Under the pieces are notes generated by a model. That model was not told where the DNA came from and did no database searches. It worked only from the letters and a program-made list of their open reading frames with translations. 64,000 bases of DNA, taken from the NCBI RefSeq assembly GCF_012726235.1, contig NZ_JAASAH010000007.1, positions 186,001-250,000 on the forward strand. Reading direction: 5' to 3'. Numbering within the stretch: the stretch's first letter is position 1; every line of letters begins with the position of its first letter. The translations under genes and the position numbers were made by a program. Positions 8,327 to 16,674 of this stretch are shown here, piece after piece. The DNA is from Streptomyces sp. HNM0574 (GTDB taxonomy: Bacteria > Actinomycetota > Actinomycetes > Streptomycetales > Streptomycetaceae).

Positions 8327-8342
8327 TGTTTCACGTGGAACA
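8327..8342. other. Probable parS (ParB-binding) site
   Basis: TGTTTCACGTGGAACA differs at one base from the consensus parS palindrome TGTTTCACGTGAAACA. Streptomyces clusters such sites around oriC for ParB-driven chromosome segregation. It lies in the intergenic DNA between pyrE and fba. It is the only near-match I found in the window. Confidence 0.75.
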
Positions 8343-8432
8343 CGCAACGACCGCCGCCCTGCCCCGTCCGCTCGCGGTGCGGAGCGGACGGGAAGGACGG
8401 CGGTCCGAAGGGGGCGCGGGCCGGGGCCCGGG

Positions 8433-8987
8433 TCAGGCGAGGCCGAGGTCGGCGAGCTCGTAGGCGTGGACGTAGGTGAGGCCTTCGCGGGCCATCGCCT
8501 CGGCGGCGCCGCGCTCGACGATCGTCGCGACGGCCACGACCTCGGCGCCCGCCTCGCGCGCCGCCTCGACGGCGGTCAGCGGGGAGTTGCCGGTGGTCGA
8601 GGTGTCCTCGACGATCAGCACCCGGCGGCCCGCGATGTCCGGGCCCTCGATGCGCCGCTGGAGGCCGTGCGCCTTGCCCGCCTTGCGGACCACGAACGCG
8701 TCCAGCCGCCGGCCGCGCGCCGCGGCCGCGTGCATCATCGAGGTCGCGACGGGGTCGGCGCCGAGGGTCAGCCCGCCCACGGCGTCGTACTCCAGGCCGG
8801 CCGTCGCGTCGAGCATGACCTGTCCGGCGAGCGGTGCGGACTCGCCGTCGAGGGTGATCCGGCGCAGGTCGACGTAGAAGTCGGCCTCCTTGCCGGAGGA
8901 GAGGGTCACCTTGCCGTGGACGACGGCCTTGTCCTTGATCTGCTCAAGCAGCGCGGCGCGGGCCCCGGAGTCTGTTGCGTCTGTCAT
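8433..8987 (-). CDS. pyrE: Orotate phosphoribosyltransferase
   Basis: 184 residues from ATG 8987. It transfers the phosphoribosyl group of PRPP to orotate to form OMP, the penultimate step of UMP synthesis. The type I phosphoribosyltransferase PRPP loop 'VLIVEDTSTTGNS' is at about 123-135, and the N-terminal 'VHGKVTLSSGKEADFYVDLRR' substrate hood is typical of PyrE. The gene starts 23 bases after the aldose-epimerase gene ends on the same strand, so the two form an operon. No other pyr gene is close. Confidence 0.96.
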   Translation of the reverse strand: MTDATDSGARAALLEQIKDKAVVHGKVTLSSGKEADFYVDLRRITLDGESAPLAGQVMLDATAGLEYDAVGGLTLGADPVATSMMHAAAARGRRLDAFVVRKAGKAHGLQRRIEGPDIAGRRVLIVEDTSTTGNSPLTAVEAAREAGAEVVAVATIVERGAAEAMAREGLTYVHAYELADLGLA

Positions 8988-9010
8988 GGGAGAAAACCCT
9001 ATGCGGGGGC

Positions 9011-9829
9011 TCAGGCGAGCGAGCGCCAGGTCCAGGTGGTGGAGATCTCCAGGGGGTCTATGGGCGTGACGAGGCCGGGGTGGGTGTTCAGCCCGTTCGG
9101 CGGCCCGGACTGCGGCTCGACGCAGACGCCCTCCGGCTGCTCGTCGTAGACCACGACCCACTCGGCGCGGCTGCCGACCTTCACCTCCAGCTCGCCCGGC
9201 CAGGTGAGCGTGACGTCCACGCCCTCCGGCATGCCGAAGCAGTCGTCCCACGGGCCGGGGCGCGGGGTGATGCGCTTGCCGGTGGGGAGGTGGTCCTCGC
9301 CGCGCTCCTCCTGCCACTCGGGCGCGAAGTCGATCGTCACGTCCTTGCCGCCCTGCCCGAGGTTCCGGAGGAACCAGGGGTGCCAGCCGGCCTGGGCGGG
9401 GAACGAGTCGTCGAAGGTCTCGACCGACAGGCTCAGGGTGACGCCGCTGCCGTCCTCCGCCAGTTCGGCGACCTGGGTGACCCGGCCCTCCCAGGGCCAC
9501 GGGTCGGTCAGGTCGTAGGTGAAGGCGGCGGACCGCTCGTCGCTGCGGGCCGTCCGCCAGGCGGCGTGCCGCACGGTGCCGTGGATGGCGTGCGGGCCGC
9601 TGTCGATGGGGAGTTGGTACAGGTCTCCGCCACTGCGGAAGCGGCCCTGGTCCGTGCGGCCGCACCAGGGGGCCATCACGAACGAGCCGTACTTCCCGCC
9701 CTGGCGCAGCAGTTCCGTGCCGCGTACGCGCAGCGAGGCGATCCGGCAGCCGTGCTGGGGTTCGAGGGTGAGTTCGGTGTCTCCGGCGCGGAGCGTCACG
9801 CCTCCGGCGGGGGTGGAGGAATGCGTCAT
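9011..9829 (-). CDS. Aldose 1-epimerase family protein
   Basis: 272 residues. The fold is galactose-mutarotase-like: 'PQHGCRIASLRV' at the start, a substrate segment 'HAIHGTVRHAAW' containing the catalytic-type His, 'AQAGWHPWFLRN' with the second His region, and 'EPQSGPPNGLNTHPGLV' near the end with the typical Glu. Members interconvert alpha and beta anomers of aldohexoses, while some relatives act on hexose-6-phosphates. It is the first gene of a two-gene unit with pyrE. Upstream is a short gap followed by the terminator of the next minus-strand gene. Confidence 0.9.
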   Translation of the reverse strand: MTHSSTPAGGVTLRAGDTELTLEPQHGCRIASLRVRGTELLRQGGKYGSFVMAPWCGRTDQGRFRSGGDLYQLPIDSGPHAIHGTVRHAAWRTARSDERSAAFTYDLTDPWPWEGRVTQVAELAEDGSGVTLSLSVETFDDSFPAQAGWHPWFLRNLGQGGKDVTIDFAPEWQEERGEDHLPTGKRITPRPGPWDDCFGMPEGVDVTLTWPGELEVKVGSRAEWVVVYDEQPEGVCVEPQSGPPNGLNTHPGLVTPIDPLEISTTWTWRSLA

Positions 9830-9917
9830 GACGCGACTTTAACCGCCGAGCGGGGGTCGCACCGCACAACGCCGCACGCCCGCACCGCACCACCCGCGAG
9901 CCCGCCCCCGCGTACGC

Positions 9918-9954
9918 GAAGGCGCCCGCCACCGGAGGGGTGACGGGCGCCTTC
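9918..9954 (-). terminator. Terminator hairpin after the CoxG-like gene
   Basis: GAAGGCGCCCG (9918-9928) pairs with CGGGCGCCTTC (9944-9954). The inner CACC/GGTG can also pair, giving one long stem. It lies nine bases beyond the stop of the minus-strand gene ending at 9963. Confidence 0.7.
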
Positions 9955-9962
9955 GGGTGCGT

Positions 9963-11153
9963 TCAGCGGCGGCGGCGCAGGGCCCGGCCGAGGACGACCG
10001 CGCCGGCGACGACCACGGCCGCGGCCGGGGCCGCCCAGCGCAGGGTCGCGGCCGCGTCGGCGGGCTCGGGCGAGGGGACGGGCGCGTACCGGCCGCGCGG
10101 CGGGGCGTGGTCGACCTCCTCGGCACTGCGCCCGATCATCGTGCGCCGGGCGTGCGCGGCCTCGGCGGTCGAACCCTCGGACGGGGAGGCGCCGTTGAGC
10201 CCCTCACCGGCCCGGCCCGGCTCGCCGGGCCCCTCGGCGCCGGGCTCGTCGAGGCCGTCCTCCAGCGGGTCGAGGGAGGAGGGCGGGATCTCCGTGTCGA
10301 AGACGCTCGGCTTGTCCGGGCCGGGCGGGGTGTCCTCGTCGGCGGCGTCCTCGGCCGGGTGGTCGCCGGTGGTGTCCTCGGCCTGCGGGGGCGTCCCGGC
10401 CTCGCCGAGCGGGGAGTCGGTGCCGGGGGCGTCGTCGGCGGGCGGGGCGGGGGCCTCATGTTCGGCCGAGGTGTCGGCCGGGGTTTCGGCCGAGGCGTCG
10501 GCCGGGGCCTCCTCCTCGTCCGTGCCGTCCGGCTCCGCGTCCCGCGCGCCGCCGGACGGGCTTTCCGGGCTGCCCTTCTCGGGGCCGGGGATGCCGGGGA
10601 TGGCGGGTTCGTTGTCGTCCGGGTCGCCGATGCCGGGGGCGACCTCGGCGACGCCTTCGGCCGCGGCCTCGTGCGGCGCGGGGGCGCCGGGCTCGGGGGG
10701 CTGTTCGCGGAGGGTGTCGACGAAGGCCGTGGTGAAGCGGTCGAGCACGCGCTTCGCGGCGGAGGTCGCGGGCTTCTCCTCGAACTCGGCCAGCCGCCCG
10801 TCGCCGCTCACCGTGCCCGCGAAGACGAGCCGGGTGCCCTCGCCGTCCTGCGGGAGGCGGGGGACGACGGTGAGCTTCAGCGTCGCCGAGCCGGTGCCGC
10901 GGACCTCGGTGCCGCTGCCCTCGACGGCGATGCCGTCGCCCTCGGGCGTGACCGTGAGGCTGCCGCGGTAGGTGATGCTGGAGCTGCCGACGCGGACCCG
11001 CAGCCGTCCGCTCAGCGAGCCGGGCCCGGACGCGCTCCGGCCGTCACCGGCGTCGAGTTGCAGGCCGGGAACGCAGCGGACCAGGCGTTCTCGGTCGGTC
11101 AGTGCCGCCCTGACCTGGCCAACGGGAAACGGAACGTACACCTCGTGCTCCAT
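9963..11153 (-). CDS. SRPBCC (CoxG-like) protein with acidic linker and C-terminal membrane anchor
   Basis: 396 residues from ATG 11153. Residues 1 to about 145 form a START/SRPBCC lipid-binding-like domain of the carbon-monoxide-dehydrogenase subunit G type ('MEHEVYVPFPVGQVRAAL', 'RLVRCVPGLQL', 'GTRLVFAGTVSGDGRLAEF'). A long Pro/Glu/Asp/Ala-rich disordered region of some 200 residues follows. The protein ends with one hydrophobic helix ('WAAPAAAVVVAGAVVLGRAL') and an Arg cluster, so it is probably tail-anchored. CoxG proteins help recruit molybdenum hydroxylases to the membrane, but no such enzyme is nearby, so the partner is unknown. The same frame continues upstream without a stop, but that part is antisense to the next gene. 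Confidence 0.82.
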   Translation of the reverse strand: MEHEVYVPFPVGQVRAALTDRERLVRCVPGLQLDAGDGRSASGPGSLSGRLRVRVGSSSITYRGSLTVTPEGDGIAVEGSGTEVRGTGSATLKLTVVPRLPQDGEGTRLVFAGTVSGDGRLAEFEEKPATSAAKRVLDRFTTAFVDTLREQPPEPGAPAPHEAAAEGVAEVAPGIGDPDDNEPAIPGIPGPEKGSPESPSGGARDAEPDGTDEEEAPADASAETPADTSAEHEAPAPPADDAPGTDSPLGEAGTPPQAEDTTGDHPAEDAADEDTPPGPDKPSVFDTEIPPSSLDPLEDGLDEPGAEGPGEPGRAGEGLNGASPSEGSTAEAAHARRTMIGRSAEEVDHAPPRGRYAPVPSPEPADAAATLRWAAPAAAVVVAGAVVLGRALRRRR

Positions 11154-11278
11154 AGGCCGGAGCCTACCCACCACACCCCGCACCTGTGAGGGGTCGTCCC
11201 CGGTTCCCCGCGTGGCGTTCCCTCGCCCGATGCACCGCGCGGCCCGTGGCGCGACCCGGGCGCGGCCGTACGGGCGAG

Positions 11279-13030
11279 TCAGCCGCCGTAGCGGGGGTGG
11301 GTCAGGGAGGACGGCGGGAGGCCGGGGACGCGAGCGCGCTCGGCGCGTGCCCGGCCCGCGGCCAGCTCCGAGGCCGTGACGGCGCGCAGCCGGGACAGCC
11401 GGGCCGGGCGGGGGCCGGACGCGGGGGTGCGCGCGGTCCGCAGCGTGGTGGGCCCGGCCGGCTCCGCGGCGCGCTCCCGGTCCGCCGGGGCGTGGCGGGC
11501 GAGGAGGAAGCCCCAGTCGGGGTCGGCCTCGGCGGCCTCGGCGCGGTGCGGGCCGGGTTCGTGGGCGCGGTCGCGGTCGGGGCCCGCGTGGTAGCCGGGG
11601 CCGCTGGCGACGACGTAGGGCTCGGTGCTCAGGCCGGCGGCGCGCATGGTCGCCTCGGCCGTCCAGTAGTCCTGGGCGCCTGCCCCGGCGGCGCCGACGT
11701 GGGCGGCGAGGCGGCCGTCGGGGGCGAGGGCGCGGGCGGCGAGGCCGTAGAACTCCTGCGAGTAGAGCTTGGAGCCGGTGGAGACCGCCGGGTCGGGCAG
11801 ATCGGAAACCACCACGTCGAACCGTTCCTGCGCCGCGGCGACCCGGGCGCGGAGCCAGTCGAAGGCGTCCGCCGTGTGCAGCCGTACCCGGGGGTCGTCG
11901 AAGGCGTGGTCGTTCAGGCGGCTCAGGCCCGGGTCGGTGCGGGCCAACTCCGTTACGGCGGCGTCGAGTTCGACGACGTCGACGCGGGCGACGTCCGGGT
12001 GGCGGAGCACCTCGCGCAAGGCCATGCCGTCGCCGCCGCCGAGGACCAGGACGCGGGTGCGCGGGCCCGCGTCCATCGCCGGGTGGACCAGCGACTCGTG
12101 GTAGCGGGCCTCGTCGCCGGAGCGGAGGCGGAGCCTGCCGTCGAGGAAGTACTCCAGTTGTCCGTGGCCCGCCTCGCCGTAGCCCTCCGGGTCCGCCGAG
12201 CCCGTGACGATCACCTCCTGCACGTCCGTGCGCAGCGCGACCCGGACCGTGCCGCCGTAGACCGCGCGCCGGGCCGCCTCCTCGAACGGGCCGACGACGG
12301 CCGTGCCCACCAGCAGCAGTGCCAGCACCGCGACGGTGACGGCGAGGACGAGGAGGCGGGTGCGGCGCGCGAGGTCCCGGCCGAAGAGCCACAGCACGAT
12401 GACGCCGCCCGCGGCCACGTTCACCACGCCGGTGACCAGCGCGCCGGTGAGCTGGCCGAAGAGGGGGAGGAGCAGGAAGGGGAACATCAGGCCGCCGACC
12501 AGGCCGCCCACGTAGTCGGCGGCGAAGAGGTCGGCGACGGCGCCGCCCGCGTCCTGGCTGCGGATGCGCTGGATCAGCGTCATCAGCAGCGGCATCTCGG
12601 CGCCGATCAGCACGCCGATGACGAACGAGAAGCCCACCAGAACCGCTTGGGACGAGCCCAGCCAGGCGAAGCTCGCGTACAGGGCCATCGCCGAGCCGCC
12701 GCCGATCAGCGCGAGCAGCGCCTCGACCAGTCCGAAGCCGGCCGCGGCGCGGCAGCGCAGGCGCTTCGCCAGCAGCGAGCCGACGCCCATGGCGAAGACC
12801 ATGACGGAGAGCACGACGGATGCCTGGGTGACGGAGTCGCCGCTCAAGTAGGTGGCCAGCGCGACGAGTTCGAGTTCGTAGACCAGGCCGCAGGCGGCGC
12901 AGACGAAGACGGAACCGAGGACGAGCCCGCGTCCGAGCGGCGCCGGAACCGGCAACGGGGCCCGGGGGCCCGGCAGTTCCGCCGCCTCGGTGCGGTGGGC
13001 GCGGTCGGCGGACTCGGCACGGTCGGTCAT
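11279..13030 (-). CDS. Membrane-embedded spermidine synthase (polyamine aminopropyltransferase)
   Basis: 583 residues from ATG 13030. The first half holds about seven transmembrane helices with a short Arg/Ala-rich N-terminus. The second half is a spermidine-synthase Rossmann domain with the SAM motif '[16 protein letters not shown]', the acidic '[10 protein letters not shown]' and the catalytic-loop-like '[10 protein letters not shown]'. The C-terminal hundred residues are Arg/Ala/Pro-rich and unrelated. Such fusions are common in actinobacteria; true polyamine synthesis has not been shown for most and some may methylate or aminopropylate other substrates. The DUF2617 gene 146 bases upstream on the same strand is a frequent neighbour as I recall. 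Confidence 0.88.
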   Translation of the reverse strand: MTDRAESADRAHRTEAAELPGPRAPLPVPAPLGRGLVLGSVFVCAACGLVYELELVALATYLSGDSVTQASVVLSVMVFAMGVGSLLAKRLRCRAAAGFGLVEALLALIGGGSAMALYASFAWLGSSQAVLVGFSFVIGVLIGAEMPLLMTLIQRIRSQDAGGAVADLFAADYVGGLVGGLMFPFLLLPLFGQLTGALVTGVVNVAAGGVIVLWLFGRDLARRTRLLVLAVTVAVLALLLVGTAVVGPFEEAARRAVYGGTVRVALRTDVQEVIVTGSADPEGYGEAGHGQLEYFLDGRLRLRSGDEARYHESLVHPAMDAGPRTRVLVLGGGDGMALREVLRHPDVARVDVVELDAAVTELARTDPGLSRLNDHAFDDPRVRLHTADAFDWLRARVAAAQERFDVVVSDLPDPAVSTGSKLYSQEFYGLAARALAPDGRLAAHVGAAGAGAQDYWTAEATMRAAGLSTEPYVVASGPGYHAGPDRDRAHEPGPHRAEAAEADPDWGFLLARHAPADRERAAEPAGPTTLRTARTPASGPRPARLSRLRAVTASELAAGRARAERARVPGLPPSSLTHPRYGG

Positions 13031-13176
13031 CCGCAGCACGCTACGTGACCACCCCGGCACGCCAGGTCACCCACACGTGTGATCTCGGGCCGGGACGACG
13101 GGAGGACACCCAGGACACGGACCCCCTCCCGTCAACTTCCCCGCCCCGCCCGCCCGTCCGGCGGACGCGGCGCCGC

Positions 13177-13728
13177 TCAGGCGAGCGCGACCCGTTCGTC
13201 ACCGGCCGGGCGCTGGGGCCGGGAGCGGCGCAGCCCCGCGCGGGTGCGGGTGGTGACCAGGCGGCGCTCCTGCGGGTACGAGTGCCAGGTGCGCCAGTGC
13301 ACCTGGCCGCCCTGCCGCTGCGCGAGCAGCGCGGTGAACGCGTGCGGATCGCCGGGGAAGGTCCCGACGAGTCCGTACGGGTGCTCGGCGACCAGCGCGA
13401 TCAGCTCCTGGGCCCGCCCGGCGAAGGAGCCCTCGGACAACTCCTCGACGCGGGCGGCGAATTCGTACTCCCAGTCCCCGATCCGCTCGGAGACGCCCAG
13501 GGGCAGTGGGGTGGCGCTGCCGGGAATGCAGGCCACGGTCTCGGAACAGGTGCCGTTGTCCTCTTCGATCAGCACCTGGTGGGAGGCGCCCAGCAGCCTC
13601 AACTGGACGCTGGCGCCCCCGAGTTCCAGATCGAGCCGCGCGAGGGCCGGGAGCGGTTCACGCCCCAGGGCCCAGGCCAGGTGGCCCGCGCGGGTGTCGG
13701 TGTAGGCGGTCTTGAGTGTGGTGAGCAT
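13177..13728 (-). CDS. DUF2617 family protein
   Basis: 183 residues from ATG 13728. I recognise the family by the start 'MLTTLKTAYTDTRAGHLAWALG', the mid segment 'LELGGASVQLRLLGASHQV' and the 'EYEFAARVEELS' block followed by 'RAQELIALVAEHPYGLVGTFPGDPHAFTAL', then the His/Trp-rich 'VHWRTWHSYPQ'. It is soluble and of unknown function. The long in-frame extension to 13842 lacks a ribosome site and was not used. It is probably co-transcribed with the spermidine synthase downstream. Confidence 0.85.
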   Translation of the reverse strand: MLTTLKTAYTDTRAGHLAWALGREPLPALARLDLELGGASVQLRLLGASHQVLIEEDNGTCSETVACIPGSATPLPLGVSERIGDWEYEFAARVEELSEGSFAGRAQELIALVAEHPYGLVGTFPGDPHAFTALLAQRQGGQVHWRTWHSYPQERRLVTTRTRAGLRRSRPQRPAGDERVALA

Positions 13729-14156
13729 GGCTCGGCTCCGCAGCACGCAGTGGAGGGGTGAGCCGGTCCGCGCCCGGCCGTGCAGGACAGGGGCGGCGGC
13801 CACCGGCTCGTGGCCCACATCGGGTCCGGAATACGAGTTCACCGAATCACGGAACGCGGGGCGTCGCTGGGTTTTCGCCCATCATCACCCGGTTTACATC
13901 CCCCCGGGGGCCGAACAGTTCAGTTGTTCAACTCCCGCCCGCCTCAAGGGATTCAGAGTGCTCACACGCCCAACACGGGGGCGCGCGGGGCGTCTTGGGC
14001 CAGGGTCACATGCCCCGGGGACACACCGGTTCCCGAAGCCGTGCGCGGGGCGCGCGGGGTGCGCGTTCCGGACACGGGGTGCCCTTCCCGTACGTCGCCG
14101 GGTGCGGCACCCTCGTGGCCCCTCCCGCAGTCCCCCGCGCCCCCTTCCGGCGCGGG
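13729..14156. other. Intergenic region (428 bp) with a decayed repeat copy
   Basis: No gene is supported here. Bases 14041-14156 are a degenerate relative of the dispersed 3'-end repeat ('GTGGCCCCTCCCGCAGTC', then a C-rich core), ending right after the stop of the 76-residue gene. The rest holds a C6G5 tract at 13901-13911 and AT-richer DNA at 13830-13935 that should contain the DUF2617 promoter. Confidence 0.6.
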
Positions 14157-14387
14157 TCAGGCGCCGCCGCCACCGCCGCCGCCACCACCGCAGCCGCCGC
14201 CCCCGCCGCCGCCTCCGCCGCAGGAGGACGAGCTGCCGCAGCCGCCGCCGCTGCTGTCACCGCCGCCGGCCCACCAGGAGCCGCCGCCCGAGGTGGAGCC
14301 GCCGCCACCGCCGCCGCTGCCCTTGGACATCGCGGCGAAGAGCCCGATGACGCCCACGACGACGAGCACGATCACGAATACCTCCAT
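14157..14387 (-). CDS. Small membrane protein with Gly/Ser/Cys-rich tail
   Basis: 76 residues from ATG 14387 with a GGGGGAAG ribosome site at the right spacing. One N-terminal transmembrane helix ('MEVFVIVLVVVGVIGLFAAM') is followed by a cytoplasmic or exported tail that is almost entirely Gly, with Ser, two Trp and a few Cys ('SWWAGGGDSSGGGCGSSSSC'). No known domain is present. The matching minus-strand ORF to 14558 merely extends it. It is divergent from the aminotransferase gene. The stop is followed directly by a hairpin made with a decayed repeat copy. Confidence 0.6.
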   Translation of the reverse strand: MEVFVIVLVVVGVIGLFAAMSKGSGGGGGGSTSGGGSWWAGGGDSSGGGCGSSSSCGGGGGGGGGCGGGGGGGGGA

Positions 14388-14551
14388 GAGGCTTCCCCCT
14401 CCGTTCCACGGCACCCCGCGCCGCCCGGCCGGAGCCGCGGCGACGGCGTCCGCCCCGTACGGACGCCCGGTGCCAAGGCCGCTCCTGCCCCCTCTCCGGA
14501 GGCTCAAAAGCAGAGTTGAGGAAGACCAGAGCTTCCCGGAGGATGACCGCC

Positions 14552-15751
14552 ATGACATACGCGCAGGACACCCGCCCGCTGCTCAACCGGCGGCTGGCCG
14601 AGTTCGGCACGACGATCTTCGCCGAGATGTCGGCGCTGGCCGTCCGCACCGGCGCCGTCAACCTCGGCCAGGGCTTCCCCGACACCGACGGTCCCGAGTC
14701 CGTGCGCGAGGCCGCCGTACGGGCGCTGCGCGACGGGCACGGCAACCAGTACCCGCCCGGGCCCGGCGTCCCCGAGCTGCGCGAGGCGGTCGCCGAGCAC
14801 CAGCAGCGCTTTTACGGCCGGACCGTCGACCCGGACACCGAGGTGCTCGTCACCGCCGGCGCGACCGAGGCGATCGCCGCCTCGCTGCTCGCGCTGGTCG
14901 AGCCCGGCGACGAGGTGATCGCCCTGGAGCCGTACTACGACTCGTACGCGGCGGCCGTCGCCATGGCCGGCGGCACCCGCGTCCCCGTCACGCTCCGGCC
15001 CGCCGAGGAGCCGGACGGCACCCGGCGCTTCCGGCTCGACCTCGACGAGCTGCGGGACGCCGTCACCGACCGCACGCGGCTCATCCTGCTCAACACCCCG
15101 CACAACCCCACCGGCACCGTCCTCACCCGCGAGGAACTCGCCGCCGTCGCCGAACTCTGCGTCGAGCGCGATCTGTTGGCCGTCACCGACGAGGTCTACG
15201 AGCACCTCGTCTTCGAGGGCGAGCACCTGCCGCTCGCGTCCTTCCCCGGCATGCGCGAGCGCACCGTCACCATCGGCTCAGCGGGCAAGACCTTCTCCTT
15301 CACCGGCTGGAAGGTCGGCTGGGTCACCGGCACCGCGCCGCTCGTCGCCGCCGTGCGCTCCGCCAAGCAGTACCTGACGTTCGTCTCGGCCGGCCCCTTC
15401 CAGTACGCCGTCGCCGAGGCGCTCCGGCTCCCGGACAGCCACTTCGACGGCCTGCGCGAGGACCACCGCGCCAAGCGCGACCTGCTCACCCGCGGCCTCG
15501 CCGACGCGGGCTTCGGCGTCTTCCGCACCGCGGGCACCTACTTCGTCACCGCCGACATCCGCCCGCTCGGCGCGGAGGACGGCACCGCGTTCTGCCTGAG
15601 CCTGCCCGAACGCTGCGGCGTCGTCGCCGTCCCCACCCAGGTCTTCTACGACCACGAGCGGGAGGGCGCCCCCTTCGTCCGCTTCGCCTTCTGCAAGCGG
15701 GACGAGGTCCTTCGGGACGCGGTGGGGCGCCTGAAGAGCGGCCTGTCCTAG
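14552..15751 (+). CDS. Class I/II PLP aminotransferase (kynurenine/methionine aminotransferase type)
   Basis: 399 residues. ATG 14552 sits nine bases after GGAGG (14538-14542). The fold-type I aminotransferase features are 'VNLGQGFPDTDGPE', 'VTAGATEAIAASLLAL', 'LLNTPHNPTGTVL' (Asn/Pro PLP contacts), 'VTDEVYEHLVF' (Asp/Tyr) and 'GSAGKTFSFTGWKVGW' with the PLP lysine. The 'GQGFPDTDGP' opening is typical of the kynurenine aminotransferase I / YbdL group. With a kynurenine-forming pathway 8 kb away it could make kynurenate, but this enzyme class is broad and methionine or aspartate are possible substrates. Confidence 0.88.
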   Translation: MTYAQDTRPLLNRRLAEFGTTIFAEMSALAVRTGAVNLGQGFPDTDGPESVREAAVRALRDGHGNQYPPGPGVPELREAVAEHQQRFYGRTVDPDTEVLVTAGATEAIAASLLALVEPGDEVIALEPYYDSYAAAVAMAGGTRVPVTLRPAEEPDGTRRFRLDLDELRDAVTDRTRLILLNTPHNPTGTVLTREELAAVAELCVERDLLAVTDEVYEHLVFEGEHLPLASFPGMRERTVTIGSAGKTFSFTGWKVGWVTGTAPLVAAVRSAKQYLTFVSAGPFQYAVAEALRLPDSHFDGLREDHRAKRDLLTRGLADAGFGVFRTAGTYFVTADIRPLGAEDGTAFCLSLPERCGVVAVPTQVFYDHEREGAPFVRFAFCKRDEVLRDAVGRLKSGLS

Positions 15752-15771
15752 CCGGGGCCCGGCACACAACC

Positions 15772-15807
15772 GTGCCCCCGCCGGGCGTTTCCGCTCCGCG
15801 GGGGCAC
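15772..15807. terminator. Bidirectional terminator hairpin
   Basis: GTGCCCCCGC (15772-15781) pairs with GCGGGGGCAC (15798-15807), loop of 16. It lies between the stops of the convergent aminotransferase and YbjN genes. Confidence 0.7.
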
Positions 15808-15825
15808 AGGTGGTGACGCGGGGAG

Positions 15826-16368
15826 TCAGGCGTCGTTGGTGCCGGACTCGCCCTCGTCGCCGGAGTCGGCGTCCTTCTCCAGGCCGAACTGCTCGACGAG
15901 CCACTTGTCGAACTCGATCGAGGCGCGGACCCAGCTGACCGTGCTGGAGACGAAGTGCTCCAGGGAGACGCCGGTACCGATCAGCATCTGGGCCTCGCCG
16001 ATCAGACGGACGGTGCCGTCGTCGTGCGTGTGGCTGTAGACCTTCGGCCACAGGGTGCGGCGGTTCCAGTCGTCGATCGACTCGAGGATCTTGGGCTTGT
16101 CCTCGATCGAGTGCGGACGGTCGTAGAACGTCCGGACGGAGAAGACCTGCTGCTCCTCCTCGCCCCGGAACATGAAATAGGTCCGGAACTCCTCCCACGG
16201 CGCCGCGAGGTCACCCTCGTCGTCGACGACGTACTTCAGCTCCATCTGGTCCAGGAGCTGCTTCACCAGGTCCTGGTCGGGGATCACAGGTCCGGTCGGA
16301 GCGCCGGATTCCTGCGGGTCGGGCTGCTGGCCCCCGAAGTTCGGGATCGAGGACGGGTCGATGCTCAC
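15826..16368 (-). CDS. YbjN domain-containing protein
   Basis: 180 residues from GTG 16368, preceded by GAAGGGAAA. The core matches the YbjN fold (type III secretion chaperone-like): 'QLLDQMELKYVVDDEGDLAAPW', 'FRTYFMFRGEEEQQVFSVRTFYDR', 'IDDWNRRTLWPKVY' and 'GEAQMLIGTGVSLEHF', ending in an acidic tail. It is cytosolic. The family's function in actinobacteria is not established; E. coli YbjN has been linked to motility and stress phenotypes. It ends head-on with the aminotransferase and lies downstream of clpB across a repeat cluster. Confidence 0.85.
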   Translation of the reverse strand: MSIDPSSIPNFGGQQPDPQESGAPTGPVIPDQDLVKQLLDQMELKYVVDDEGDLAAPWEEFRTYFMFRGEEEQQVFSVRTFYDRPHSIEDKPKILESIDDWNRRTLWPKVYSHTHDDGTVRLIGEAQMLIGTGVSLEHFVSSTVSWVRASIEFDKWLVEQFGLEKDADSGDEGESGTNDA

Positions 16369-16479
16369 CGTGGATTTCCCTTCGTATGGAATTCCGCCAT
16401 CCTCCCCCATCCCGCCCCGCCTCCCGCAACCTCACGCGGTGCGCTTGCCCCGGCGGGGTGCGCTTGCCGGCTCGGGGTG

Positions 16480-16674
16480 CCCCGTCTTGTGCGTCGCGGG
16501 GTGCGGCGCCGTCGTGGCCCGGGGTTTGCGCAGTTCCCCGCGCCCCTTTTCGGGCCCGCCCCCGCTTGGGAGAACTGCGCCTCAGGCGCAGGGCCCGCCC
16601 CGGCGCGGGGTGCCCGATGTCGTCACCGGGCCACCCCGTACGCCGTGGTTTGTCGCGCAGTTCCCCGCGCCCCC
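16480..16674 (-). repeat. 3'-end repeat cluster downstream of clpB (two cores, one hairpin module)
   Basis: Cores of the dispersed family lie at 16528-16546 and 16654-16673, read as GGGGCGCGGGGAACTGCGCG on the minus strand. A hairpin module CTGCGCC-TCA-GGCGCAG lies between them (16574-16590). The core next to clpB makes a stem with the last codons of the gene: GCGCCC-[TAAGG]-GGGCGC, so the stop codon sits in the loop. The 306-bp gap to the YbjN start holds little else. Confidence 0.8.

Noticed and set aside
11154..12392. In-frame upstream extension of the CoxG-like protein to 12392
   Set aside because: It would run antisense to the spermidine synthase gene and is Pro/Arg-rich. The SRPBCC domain begins right at ATG 11153.
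13711..13720. CTTGAGT-like sequence near the DUF2617 start considered as HAIR half-site
   Set aside because: There is no second half-site at the required N7 spacing.
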